Shown here: piece after piece, positions 22,727 through 31,002 of the stretch
Numbering within the stretch: position 1 is the stretch's first letter
How the letters are laid out: each line of letters starts with the position of its first letter
Assembly: GCA_964589175.1 (NCBI GenBank)
Contig: CAZPRY010000003.1
Coordinates: 112,817 to 176,816, forward strand
Direction: 5' to 3'
Length of the DNA stretch: 64,000 bases
DNA from: CAZPRY01 sp964589175
Lineage (GTDB): Bacteria > Fidelibacterota > UBA2242
Program-made: the position numbers and the translations under genes
Notes under the pieces: generated by a model
Told to the model about the DNA's origin: nothing
The model's database searches: none
The model's input: only the letters and a program-made list of their open reading frames with translations

Positions 22727-23410
22727 TCAGGTGGTGGTAATTTTTAACCAGGCGGGCAGCGCGTAAAACGATTCCCGGTCTGTCACGTGGTAGGTGTGCA
22801 TTCCGAGATGCTGCGCCGGACGGATGTCGGAAACCTCTGAATCACCGACCATCAAAGTTTGAGCTGCGCGGAAGCCGAATTTTTCAAAGATCAGCCGGAA
22901 GCCTTTGGCGCCCGGTTTGACATAGGCGAGTTTTTCTGAGTGCGGCAGATCGAGCCGGGCGATGCTGCGCAGCGAGAAGCGCTTCTCTTCGGGAAAGAAG
23001 CCATCGACCTCCAGGCGGCGTAGAACGCGATCGGCAACCAGACCGTTGTTGGTCGTATACAAAAAGATCGGGTAATGGGCTTCGATGGTCTTCAGGGTGC
23101 TGATGAGCCGGGGATCGGGAGTAAGCGCTTTTTCCACGTCGACCAGGTAGTTGACGCGTTCCTCGTATTCCCGGAAATGGTCGCCGTAATAGTGCAGCAG
23201 CGTCAGGGTGTTGGTCTGGGCGCCGTCCATCTGCCTGGAAAGTTCATCTTTTTTGAGGGCCAGTTCGCGTTGCGCGGCTTCGATGCTTTGCCCGGTCAGC
23301 CGCGCGATGATTTCAGCCGCCGCGATCGGATAAGCCAGGTCGATAGCCGGGCAGCGGTCGTAAAGCGTTCCGTCCATATCGAAAATTACCAGCTGAATGG
23401 CGGTGTTCAT
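22727..23410 (-). CDS. HAD-superfamily phosphatase, 227 aa
   Basis: I prefer the ATG at 23410 (spaced after AAAGAAAG) over an in-frame GTG nine bases upstream. Motif I FDMDGTLYD gives nucleophile and acid Asp. A helical cap follows (about residues 20-95). Motif II is TTNN in LYTTNNGL, motif III Lys lies in YVKPGAKGF, and motif IV is GDSEVSD. Family II-type HAD enzymes of this size hydrolyse phosphoglycolate, pyrimidine nucleotides or sugar phosphates. The YDRCPAIDLAYPIA cap start is nearest to nucleotide-type enzymes, but I would not fix the substrate. It lies upstream of the GNAT gene on the same strand, 55 bp away. Confidence 0.87.
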   Translation of the reverse strand: MNTAIQLVIFDMDGTLYDRCPAIDLAYPIAAAEIIARLTGQSIEAAQRELALKKDELSRQMDGAQTNTLTLLHYYGDHFREYEERVNYLVDVEKALTPDPRLISTLKTIEAHYPIFLYTTNNGLVADRVLRRLEVDGFFPEEKRFSLRSIARLDLPHSEKLAYVKPGAKGFRLIFEKFGFRAAQTLMVGDSEVSDIRPAQHLGMHTYHVTDRESFYALPAWLKITTT

Positions 23411-23474
23411 GATTCGCACTTTCTTTTACGGTCAAATTTCCGGAGCATAAGATACAGGCCGCAGCGCCACAGAA

Positions 23475-23627
23475 TCAATCGTTTTCTTGGGCTGGGCCCG
23501 AGCCGGGATCGAGCTCACTGTCTGCCAGCAAGCGTTCCAATCGCGGGGGCGGATAGACCGTATCATAGCCGAGCATACGCAGGTATTTGGCCAGTTTCCC
23601 CAGCATGTGGTCGGCGAGAAATTTCAT
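23475..23627 (-). pseudogene. Remnant of a Mut7-C RNase-domain gene
   Basis: From the ATG at 23627 the 50-residue frame begins MKFLADHMLGKLAKYLRMLG then YDT. This is the conserved N-terminus of Mut7-C (PIN-like RNase) proteins, including the catalytic-region Asp6. Family members run to about 150 residues and continue with alternating helices and strands. Here the similarity ends after residue 23, and a Pro-rich tail leads to a stop. I read it as a truncated gene. It lies in the 313-bp stretch between the HAD gene and pyrF and was too short to stand out. No good ribosome-binding site is visible. Confidence 0.6.
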
Positions 23628-23723
23628 CCTGTTTCAACATGCCGGTTTTTCGGGAAAAAGGCAAGCTGCGGGCCTGAATGCCGTTTGCGAAATCAAATAA
23701 AAAGATGTATTTTTTCCGTCGAT

Positions 23724-24518
23724 ATGAGATACACGGAAAAATTTTCAAAAAGTCTGCACGACAAGGGGACCTTCCTATGCGTGGGCATCGATCCTGATCC
23801 GGACCTGCTACCGGATGGATTCGCGCAGACCCCCGAAGGAATCCTGGCTTTTGTACGGGAGTTGATCGCCGTGACCAGGGATATCACCCCGGCCTACAAA
23901 TTCAACCTGGCCTTTTTTGAGCGCTGGGGCTGGCAGGGCTGGCTGGTGCTGGAGACGGCCCTAAGCCTGATCCCGGATGATATCCTGACCGTCGGTGATG
24001 CCAAGCGCGGCGATATCGGCAACAGTTCCAAATTCTATGCCCGGGCGCTGCACGAGACGCTGAACTTCGACTCGGTGACCCTGAGCCCTTATCTCGGTTC
24101 GGACAGCATTTCACCCTTTATCGAAAATGAATCCAAAGGCGCATTCGTGCTCTGCGTGACCTCCAATCCCACCGGCCGGGAACTGCAGGAATACGGCGGG
24201 GATTCGCCCCTGTACCTGAAAACCGCCGATATGGTGCAGGGCCTGAATTCACGTGAAAATCTGGGCCTCGTGATGGGCGCTACAAAGCCCGGCCAATTGA
24301 CCGAGCTGCGTGCCCAATATCCGCTACTGCCCTTTCTGATTCCCGGTGTCGGGAAACAGGGCGGTGCCGAAGAGATCGCGCTGGAAAGCTGCCGCAGCTG
24401 CGGGCAGGGCCTGATCAATGTGTCGCGCAGTATCAGCTTCCCGGCGGACGGTAAATTTCCGGAAAATGTGCGTCAGGCGGCGGAAACCTACGCCCGGCGT
24501 TTTAAGATAGAAGGATAA
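23724..24518 (+). CDS. pyrF: Orotidine 5'-phosphate decarboxylase (type 2), 264 aa
   Basis: It decarboxylates OMP to UMP, the last step of de novo pyrimidine synthesis, in the cytoplasm. The catalytic motif VGDAKRGDIGNSS (Lys94 with Asp92 and Asp97) is typical of the longer type 2 enzymes. The N-terminal CVGIDPDPDLLP and C-terminal FLIPGVGKQGG phosphate loop also match. I use the ATG at 23724, where homology begins; the open frame extends upstream without support. It is followed after 3 bp by pyrE, so the last two steps of the pathway are co-transcribed. Confidence 0.95.
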   Translation: MRYTEKFSKSLHDKGTFLCVGIDPDPDLLPDGFAQTPEGILAFVRELIAVTRDITPAYKFNLAFFERWGWQGWLVLETALSLIPDDILTVGDAKRGDIGNSSKFYARALHETLNFDSVTLSPYLGSDSISPFIENESKGAFVLCVTSNPTGRELQEYGGDSPLYLKTADMVQGLNSRENLGLVMGATKPGQLTELRAQYPLLPFLIPGVGKQGGAEEIALESCRSCGQGLINVSRSISFPADGKFPENVRQAAETYARRFKIEG

Positions 24519-24521
24519 TCC

Positions 24522-25100
24522 ATGAGACCTGAATCGTATGAAGACATCCTCAAGGATTGCGGTGCGATTCTTGAGGGGCATTTTCTGCTGACTTCCGGAT
24601 TGCACAGCGCAACCTATATTGAAAAATTCAAAGTCCTGCAGTATCCGTTGCTCACCGATAAATTATGCAAAGCCCTCGCCGACCATTTCGCCAATACGAA
24701 GCCGCATGTGATTGTCGGCGCCGCAACGGGAGGCATTATCATCAGCCATTCCGTCGGCCGTTTCCTGAGCACCCGCAGCATTTTTGCCGAACGTGATGAG
24801 CACGGCAAACTGATTTTTCGCCGGGGATTCCGCATCGAGCCGGGTGAGAGGGTGCTGGTCGTGGACGATGTCGTCACAACCGGCGGCTCGATCTACGAGT
24901 TGCTGGATATGGTAAGCGAGCAGGGCGGTGTGCTGATGGGAATCGGTGTGTTGATCGATCGCAGCGGCGGCAAAGTGGAATTCGGCGAATCCTACTTTCC
25001 TATTTTAAAACTGGATATCTCGGCCTACGAACCGGATAAATGTCCGCAGTGCGCGAATGGTATTCCGCTCACTTCGCGCGGCAGAACCGGAAAGAAATGA
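24522..25100 (+). CDS. pyrE: Orotate phosphoribosyltransferase, 192 aa
   Basis: It joins orotate and PRPP to give OMP, the substrate of the enzyme encoded just upstream. The PRPP-binding motif VLVVDDVVTTGGS lies at residues 111-123. FLLTSGLHSATYIEKFKVLQ near residue 21 is the orotate/PRPP loop. The C-terminal CPQC pair is a small extra feature. The stop overlaps the start of the metallo-hydrolase gene in an ATGA arrangement, suggesting translational coupling. Confidence 0.95.
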   Translation: MRPESYEDILKDCGAILEGHFLLTSGLHSATYIEKFKVLQYPLLTDKLCKALADHFANTKPHVIVGAATGGIIISHSVGRFLSTRSIFAERDEHGKLIFRRGFRIEPGERVLVVDDVVTTGGSIYELLDMVSEQGGVLMGIGVLIDRSGGKVEFGESYFPILKLDISAYEPDKCPQCANGIPLTSRGRTGKK

Positions 25101-25870
25101 TATTCTGCAATCTCGGTAGCGGCAGCAAGGGCAATAGCAGCTACCTGCAAAACGACCGCAAAGCCATTCTTATCGACCAGGGGTTTTCCCTGAAAAATCT
25201 GGTCACCCGCTTTGCCCAGGTGAACCTGCGACCGGAGGATGTGGCGGCGATCGTCGTCACGCACGAACATTCGGATCATGTGAACGGCGTCGGTATATTT
25301 GCACGGCGCTATCACATCCCGGTTTACCTGACTGAAAAGACCCGGAGCGCGGTCTCGGAACCCGTTTTAAAAAATGTGGTGATTGAACATTTTGTCTCCG
25401 GCGACGAATTCGACATCGAGGATATCCGCTTTAAAACCTTTCACATTGCCCACGATGCCGCCGATCCGATCGGGATTGTGGCCTCTGCCGGTGAAAAACG
25501 CGTCGGCATTCTGACCGACGTAGGCACCGATAATCAGTCGGTTATTTACCACGTTTCTCACCTGGACCTGCTTTTTTTGGAGGCCAATCACGATATGTTT
25601 ATGTTGCTGAACGGGCCCTATCCGTTGCGGGTGATCCAGCGGATCAAGAGCCGGGTTGGCCATCTCTCCAATGACCAATCGGTCGAATTGCTGCGCAAGC
25701 TGGAAGGCAATGGTCGTTTGCAGCACCTGGTGCTCGGGCACCTCAGCGACACCAACAACGATCCCGATATCGTCCGCGAATTCTTCGAGAAAGCGCGGCA
25801 GGAGCAGGCCGGCCAGTTTCAAATTGATATTGCTCTTCAGAATATTCCCGGTAAAATTTTCGAAATATAA
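25097..25870 (+). CDS. MBL-fold metallo-hydrolase, WalJ/YycJ-type, 257 aa
   Basis: The start at 25097 overlaps the pyrE stop by four bases; the open frame upstream lies within pyrE. The fold begins with CNLGSGSKGNSSYL and carries the THEHSDH metal-binding motif at residues 55-61. Asp in GILTDVGT and a late His in VLGHLSDTNN complete the site. The N-terminal GSGSKGNSSYL and overall length match the YycJ/WalJ subgroup, proposed to be exonuclease-like, linked to DNA replication and cell-wall signalling in Firmicutes. The role in this organism is inferred only. Confidence 0.88.
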   Translation: MIFCNLGSGSKGNSSYLQNDRKAILIDQGFSLKNLVTRFAQVNLRPEDVAAIVVTHEHSDHVNGVGIFARRYHIPVYLTEKTRSAVSEPVLKNVVIEHFVSGDEFDIEDIRFKTFHIAHDAADPIGIVASAGEKRVGILTDVGTDNQSVIYHVSHLDLLFLEANHDMFMLLNGPYPLRVIQRIKSRVGHLSNDQSVELLRKLEGNGRLQHLVLGHLSDTNNDPDIVREFFEKARQEQAGQFQIDIALQNIPGKIFEI

Positions 25871-25880
25871 CAGGTGATTC

Positions 25881-26549
25881 ATGCATTACAGAACTATTTC
25901 CGGCTTTATTATCATGCTTGCGATTGGTTGGAGTTTACTCCAGGCGCAAACCCTGAATGCCGATCAGATCAAGGAAATCCGGGAGAAACTCAAAAGTCAG
26001 CCGGATGAATTTGTCCTGCCGACGGATGTCGTCGTAATCGAGACCGACCTGGGCAAAATCTGCATCGTACTGGATTTCAATTTCGCGCCGTTGCATGCCA
26101 TGAATTTCAAGAAGCTGGTCAACGCCGGCTATTTCGAGGGCACGACATTTCACCGTGTAATTCCCGGCTTTATTGTCCAGGGCGGTGATATTCTGAGCCG
26201 CGACGATAATCCGCGTAACGACGGCACCGGCGACCCGGGCTATACCATTCCCGGCGAATTCGGGCGCAAACATATAAAAGGCGCCGTGGCAGCGGCGCGG
26301 ATGCCCGACCAGGTCAATCCCGGGCGCGAGTCGAACGGCAGCCAGTTTTATATCTGCCTGGAGGCGCAGCCGATGCTGGATCGTCTGGGGTATTCGGTTT
26401 TCGGAAAAGTGCTTTCGGGTATGGAAGTTGCCGAAAAGATTGCCAGGCAGAATACCGACCGGATGGATCGCCCGCTGCAGAATGTCATTATGAAAAAAGT
26501 CTACATCAGTACCCGCGAAGAGCAAAATTTGCCGCCGCTCTCGGAATAA
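25881..26549 (+). CDS. Exported cyclophilin-type peptidyl-prolyl isomerase, 222 aa
   Basis: The N-terminus (about residues 1-22, ISGFIIMLAIGWSLLQAQ) is a signal peptide, so it works in the periplasm. The cyclophilin domain runs from about residue 50. It has FHRVIPGFIVQGGD (catalytic Arg and Phe), then GYTIPGEF, HIKGAVAAAR, GSQFYICLEAQPMLD and YSVFGKVLSGMEVAEKI. Such enzymes speed folding of secreted proteins by isomerising X-Pro bonds. The next two genes encode disulfide-handling proteins (DsbD and a TlpA-like protein), which fits a periplasmic protein-folding cluster. It lies 10 bp after the metallo-hydrolase gene. Confidence 0.92.
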   Translation: MHYRTISGFIIMLAIGWSLLQAQTLNADQIKEIREKLKSQPDEFVLPTDVVVIETDLGKICIVLDFNFAPLHAMNFKKLVNAGYFEGTTFHRVIPGFIVQGGDILSRDDNPRNDGTGDPGYTIPGEFGRKHIKGAVAAARMPDQVNPGRESNGSQFYICLEAQPMLDRLGYSVFGKVLSGMEVAEKIARQNTDRMDRPLQNVIMKKVYISTREEQNLPPLSE

Positions 26550-26635
26550 TCATGCGGGCAGTCCGCTGTTGCCGATATGTAACAAAACCGCCGAATACGT
26601 ATCTATTCGAGAGATGTAAGATGGGAAAGGTGTTT

Positions 26636-28426
26636 ATGAAAATAGTTCGTTCAATCGGTTTCGTTTTGCTTTTCGCTTTACTTCTCGCTTTGCAGTTTGC
26701 TCCGGTTTTGGCCCAGGAACAGAATCCGATCCTGAATATCAAAGCCGTTTTATCAGCTAATGGCGTACCGGCCGGGGAGACTTTCGAAATCGCGGTGCTG
26801 GTGACGATCCTAGAACCGTGGCACATCAATTCCAACAAGCCGCTGGATGAATTCACGCTGCCCACGGAATTGCGTCTCCAGACCTCCGATGCTTTTAAAA
26901 TTACAGAAATCGAATATCCGTCCCATAAATTGAAAAAATTGGAATTCTCAGATGAAGATCTGGCGCTCTATGATGACGAAACTATCATCCGGCTGAAAGG
27001 TCGGGCGGCGGCGGGGGTTGCGGGTGAATTTTCGGTAAACGGCAGTGTGTACTACCAGGGATGTAACGATGCCATTTGCCTAGCGCCGCAGGAGACACCT
27101 TTCGCCGTCCGGGTTCCTGTGCTGGATAGCGCCCAAGCGGTCGAGCCGGCCAATTCTCAATATTTTATTACCGGTGAAACGACCCTCGTTTCCGCCAAAT
27201 CTAAAAGTAAAACGTTCGATCTGCAAAAATCGTTCTCCCGGCGTGGTGCTGTGCTCACCTTTTTACTGATCTTTTTGGGTGGACTGGGACTGAACCTGAC
27301 GCCCTGCGTCTACCCGCTGATTCCGATTACGATCAGTTACTTTGGCGGGCAGACCGAAGGTAAAAAGAACAAACGCATCATCATGGCGGTCCTCTACGTT
27401 CTGGGGATGGCGACCGTCAACTCCCTGCTGGGCACGCTGGCTGCGCTTTCCGGGGGACTCCTGGGTTCCGTTATGGCCAATCCGATCGTACTGATCGTGA
27501 TCGCGGCGATCCTAGTCTTACTCTCGCTGAGCATGTTCGGCGTTTATGAATTCACCCTGCCTTCGTTCATGATGCGCCTTGGCGGGAGCAGTCAGAACGG
27601 CTATCCCGGCGCACTATTTATGGGATTGACCATGGGCATCGTCGCCGCACCCTGTATCGGACCTTTTGTCATCGGGCTATTGACATATGTTGCCCTTGTT
27701 GGCAATCCCTTCCTGGGATTCAGCCTATTCTTTACAGTTTCCCTGGGCATGGGCCTGCCCTATCTATTCCTGGCCTTTTTCTCCAGCAAAATCGGCAGCC
27801 TGCCCAAAGCCGGCGACTGGATGGTTGCAATGCGTATAATCATGGGTTTTGTCCTGGTAGGTATGGCCTTCTACTTTCTGCACCCCATTATTCCGAGCAA
27901 GGTCTATGATTTTATATTCCCGCTCTACCTGGTTCTGACGGGTGTGTACCTGATCCTGCTCAATAAATGCATGCAGAGCAACCGTCTTTTCGACGTGATT
28001 AATAAGATCATCGCCATCGCGACGATCATTGCCGGTACATGGCTGATGAAACCGGAAGGCGCGGTCATTGAAGGAGTCGTCTGGCAACCCTACGAAGAGA
28101 AGCAACTGCAGTCAGCCTTGCAGGCTCCTATGCCTGTGATCCTGGATTTCTCAGCGGAATGGTGCATTCCCTGCAGAGAGATGGAGGAATTGACTTTCAC
28201 GGATGACGTTGTGATTGCTTTAAGCAAAGATTTCGCGCTTTTTAAAGTCGATCTGACCATGACCCCAAGCGATCAAATTCTGGAATTGAAGGATCGTTTG
28301 GAAGTCAGGGGAGTCCCGACTATTATATTTCTTAATAAAGAAGGTCAGGAGGTCGACGGAACCCGGATTGTCGGCTTTGAAAAGGCGGAAGGTTTTGTGG
28401 AAAAGATGAAAATGGCTTTGGAATAA
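26636..28426 (+). CDS. dsbD: Thiol:disulfide interchange protein DsbD, 596 aa
   Basis: The inner-membrane electron carrier from cytoplasmic thioredoxin to periplasmic reductases. I choose the ATG at 26636, preceded by GGGAAAGGTGTTT, where a good signal peptide begins; the open frame runs 84 bases further up. Domain order: periplasmic N-terminal domain with redox pair Cys143/Cys148, an eight-helix membrane domain with Cys224 (NLTPCVYPLIP) and Cys340 (AAPCIGPF), then a thioredoxin domain with W-C510-I-P-C513. The first pair is spaced four residues apart (CNDAIC). A TlpA-like thioredoxin is encoded 13 bp downstream and is a plausible recipient of its electrons. Confidence 0.93.
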   Translation: MKIVRSIGFVLLFALLLALQFAPVLAQEQNPILNIKAVLSANGVPAGETFEIAVLVTILEPWHINSNKPLDEFTLPTELRLQTSDAFKITEIEYPSHKLKKLEFSDEDLALYDDETIIRLKGRAAAGVAGEFSVNGSVYYQGCNDAICLAPQETPFAVRVPVLDSAQAVEPANSQYFITGETTLVSAKSKSKTFDLQKSFSRRGAVLTFLLIFLGGLGLNLTPCVYPLIPITISYFGGQTEGKKNKRIIMAVLYVLGMATVNSLLGTLAALSGGLLGSVMANPIVLIVIAAILVLLSLSMFGVYEFTLPSFMMRLGGSSQNGYPGALFMGLTMGIVAAPCIGPFVIGLLTYVALVGNPFLGFSLFFTVSLGMGLPYLFLAFFSSKIGSLPKAGDWMVAMRIIMGFVLVGMAFYFLHPIIPSKVYDFIFPLYLVLTGVYLILLNKCMQSNRLFDVINKIIAIATIIAGTWLMKPEGAVIEGVVWQPYEEKQLQSALQAPMPVILDFSAEWCIPCREMEELTFTDDVVIALSKDFALFKVDLTMTPSDQILELKDRLEVRGVPTIIFLNKEGQEVDGTRIVGFEKAEGFVEKMKMALE

Positions 28427-28439
28427 GAGGAGACAATCG

Positions 28440-28967
28440 ATGCAATTTAAAATTAAAAAACCGGTAAAATGGATATTTGCAATTCTGCTGCCGGTAATCT
28501 TCCTTGCGCTCTATGCCAGGAATCCGATGAGCAACGCCAAACCGGTTGAGCGTGTGCCGCATTTCACCCTTCAGACATTGGAAGGTGAGGAGATCACCTT
28601 TGAACAATTGAAGGGCAAAGTCCTGCTGATCAATTTCTGGGCGACCTGGTGCGGTCCCTGCCGCTCCGAGATTCCGGATTTTATCAAAATATACGACTCG
28701 CATCGTAAAGATGGGCTTGAAATTCTGGGAATCGTTCTCAATTCGGGCAGTATCGATGAGGTCAGGCAGTTTGTAAAAACCAATGCGATCAATTACCCGA
28801 TTTTGACCGGTAATGACGCCTATAAGACGGCCTTGACGAAGAAGTTTGGTGGGGTACGCGGCATTCCGACGACATTTCTGGTGGATCGCAACGGTAAGAT
28901 CCAGAAGAAGTGGGTCGGGGCACGCGGCGCTAAGGAGTTCATGAAAGAAATCGATAAATATCTATAG
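28440..28967 (+). CDS. TlpA/ResA-like membrane-anchored thioredoxin, 175 aa
   Basis: A single N-terminal hydrophobic segment (about residues 10-26) after a basic start anchors it to the membrane with the active domain outside. The thioredoxin fold carries WATWCGPC (Cys71, Cys74) and the cis-Pro loop GIPTTFLVDRNGK. The insertion typical of TlpA/CcmG proteins is present between strands. Such proteins reduce disulfides in apocytochrome c or other exported proteins. It is the last gene of the cluster and is followed by a strong hairpin terminator. I do not assign it to cytochrome maturation because no ccm genes are nearby. Confidence 0.9.
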   Translation: MQFKIKKPVKWIFAILLPVIFLALYARNPMSNAKPVERVPHFTLQTLEGEEITFEQLKGKVLLINFWATWCGPCRSEIPDFIKIYDSHRKDGLEILGIVLNSGSIDEVRQFVKTNAINYPILTGNDAYKTALTKKFGGVRGIPTTFLVDRNGKIQKKWVGARGAKEFMKEIDKYL

Positions 28968-28990
28968 TTTTGGGAACGCGATAGATATAA

Positions 28991-29020
28991 AAAAAGTGCC
29001 GGGATTTCCCGGCACTTTTT
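28991..29020. terminator. Bidirectional terminator
   Basis: AAAAAGTGCCGGG, loop ATTT, CCCGGCACTTTTT: a perfect 13-bp stem with A and T tails. It separates the plus-strand dsbD/tlpA genes from the convergent minus-strand gene at 29053. Confidence 0.92.
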
Positions 29021-29052
29021 ATTTACAAAACGTAGAGACGATTTGCGGCAGG

Positions 29053-30243
29053 TCAGAAGGCGATACCGATAGTCAGATCGATAGAAAAGTTATTACCGTC
29101 GAAATCTTCTTCTATCGGTGTGAGTCCGACATTGAGTCTCATCTCGGTATGGAGGTTTTTACCGAAAAATAATCCGCCGCCGAGGACCAGGACCGATTCG
29201 CCACTATTTATATTTATATCTATATCTTCCATATCTCCCGAGTCCCATTCCTCACCGTCTACTTCCATCATATAAGTGGAACTAAGCAGGAAGCCCGCCG
29301 AGGCGCCGCCGATAAGATAAAGACCGAGCCCGCTGCGGCTGCCGGTGGAACCCAGTTGAATCAGAAATGGAATTTCAATATAGTTCAGATTGGCAGTGGT
29401 TTTGTAATCTAAACCGTCGTAGTTGTCTTCATTGGTCCAGCCTTTCTGGGTGTAGACGAGTTCAGGCCGGATAGCCAGGCCGTTGGCCAATCTGTAGAGC
29501 ATGTAGACAGATGTTGAAAATCCCGCTTTGGGGATTACGGTATCGCGCACGTCGCCACCGGTTATCATAGCGCTGTTGACGCCAATCATAATCCCCAGCC
29601 TGCTTTTCTTGGCTTTTGTGGGTGCCGGTTGATATTGCGGTTGCGCTTGGGTCTGGGTCTGGGGCGGCGGTGTGTATACGGGTTGTTGGGCTACCGGTTG
29701 CTGTTGTGGCTGAACTGCAGGTGTGGGGGGCGCGACCTGTTTTTCGACGACTGGTTCCGGCTGCTGTTCAGCCTGGATCGTACCGGCCAGTTGCTGCGAG
29801 ACATTGGCCATGCCTGTTTTGAGTAATTGTCCGATCTTACCCTCATAGTCGTAGGTGGCGATGCCAATGATTTCCCCGGTCTGCACGCTGACCATGCGGG
29901 CGGCAATCGAAAATACTTCGCCGACGCGGCTGACGCTGCCGGCCACGACTCTCTCGACGCCGATTAATTGTCCCATTTCCACGATGCACTCGTTGGAGGT
30001 GCATTCGGAGAGTTGAAAACCCTGCTCCTCCAGGATTTGATCCATGATCTCGCGCTCCATGACCTTGAATTGTCCTGTACGGAATAGTTCGATTCGGAGA
30101 CGGTCGGCGAGCGCACTGGCCTCCTCGGTACTCACATTCTTACCAACGAATTCCAGAACGGCGACCTGCGTCTGGGCTGCTACCGAAATTACCGGAAAAA
30201 GCATCAGCAGAAGAACAACTGAGATAGCGGCTTTTTTATACAT
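29053..30243 (-). CDS. CsgG-like domain fused to an outer-membrane barrel, 396 aa
   Basis: A signal peptide (residues 1-23) is followed by a CsgG/LpoB-like domain to about residue 155. Its features are VAVLEFVGKNVSTEEASALA, RTGQFKVMERE, and GVERVVAGSVSRVGEVFSI then AARMVS. A Pro/Gln-rich linker (about 160-215) leads to a C-terminal eight-strand-like barrel ending in IDLTIGIAF, the terminal Phe expected of outer-membrane proteins. CsgG-type domains take part in curli export or in activating peptidoglycan synthases; which applies here is unknown. The start is supported by TTGGAGTAAAA. A consensus promoter lies upstream on the minus strand. Confidence 0.83.
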   Translation of the reverse strand: MYKKAAISVVLLLMLFPVISVAAQTQVAVLEFVGKNVSTEEASALADRLRIELFRTGQFKVMEREIMDQILEEQGFQLSECTSNECIVEMGQLIGVERVVAGSVSRVGEVFSIAARMVSVQTGEIIGIATYDYEGKIGQLLKTGMANVSQQLAGTIQAEQQPEPVVEKQVAPPTPAVQPQQQPVAQQPVYTPPPQTQTQAQPQYQPAPTKAKKSRLGIMIGVNSAMITGGDVRDTVIPKAGFSTSVYMLYRLANGLAIRPELVYTQKGWTNEDNYDGLDYKTTANLNYIEIPFLIQLGSTGSRSGLGLYLIGGASAGFLLSSTYMMEVDGEEWDSGDMEDIDININSGESVLVLGGGLFFGKNLHTEMRLNVGLTPIEEDFDGNNFSIDLTIGIAF

Positions 30244-30279
30244 TTTTACTCCAATAGTTAACTCATCGTATTAATCAAA

Positions 30280-30308
30280 AAAATAGCATTACATTCATAC
30301 AATGTCAA
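30280..30308 (-). promoter_or_regulatory. Sigma-70-type promoter of the CsgG-like/barrel gene
   Basis: On the minus strand: perfect -35 TTGACA (30308-30303), 17-bp spacer, -10 TATTTT (30285-30280). The ATG is at 30243. Confidence 0.65.
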
Positions 30309-30462
30309 ACGAAATCGTTGCCCGGGATTCATCTAAATTTCAAGGATTTTCGATAAGCAGGTCAGCTTCGTGAGGCCGCATCGATCAAATCCGGTTTTTC
30401 CGAATGCTGAACTGGGAATAGAAAGGTTTTGGGAATCCCCTCAATTCTGACTAGTTTTTCAT

Positions 30463-31002
30463 ATGAAGTTTCAGTTCTGCTATCATTGTGGAAACCGGGT
30501 GAAGATCGAAAATATCGAGGGCACTGAGCGGGCTACCTGTACGCAGTGCCGGCGCATCCTGTACGAAAATCCCATCCCCTCTGTGGCCGTTCTGGCCGCA
30601 AATGCAGAGGGCCGGGTTTTAATGGTGAAACGCCGGGTCGAGCCGGGCTACGGCAAGTGGAGTCTGGCCGGCGGCTTTATCGAGATGGGTGAAACGGCCC
30701 AACAGGCCGTCATTCGGGAGTTGTATGAAGAGACCGGACTTATTGGCGAACACCCGGGAATTTTCGATGTAGGCACGCATCTGAACGGCTATTACGGCGA
30801 TGTTCTCATCCTGGCCTTCGAAGTAACGCTGCGACCTGGTGAAATCTCGGCGGGCGATGATGTTCAGGAAGCCGGCTTCTTTAGTCCGGCGGAACGCCCG
30901 GAATTGGTATTCCGGGTACACGAGGATTTCCTGAGACGCTGGGAAATCGAGAAAGGATTACAGCCCGCGTCGGGATCGGAAAGCGCGGAGGCCCGAATTT
31001 GA
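30463..31002 (+). CDS. Zinc-ribbon NUDIX hydrolase, 179 aa
   Basis: It hydrolyses nucleoside diphosphates linked to another group; the exact substrate is unknown. A zinc ribbon with Cys6, Cys9, Cys26 and Cys29 precedes the NUDIX domain, as in NADH pyrophosphatase relatives. The NUDIX box begins at Gly70 and reads GGFIEMGETAQQAVIRELYE then ETGL, matching G-x5-E-x7-R-E-U-x-E-E-x-G-U. It is much shorter than NudC. The start lacks a clear ribosome-binding site. Its stop overlaps the TTG start of mnmA, so the two are translationally coupled. Confidence 0.9.
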   Translation: MKFQFCYHCGNRVKIENIEGTERATCTQCRRILYENPIPSVAVLAANAEGRVLMVKRRVEPGYGKWSLAGGFIEMGETAQQAVIRELYEETGLIGEHPGIFDVGTHLNGYYGDVLILAFEVTLRPGEISAGDDVQEAGFFSPAERPELVFRVHEDFLRRWEIEKGLQPASGSESAEARI

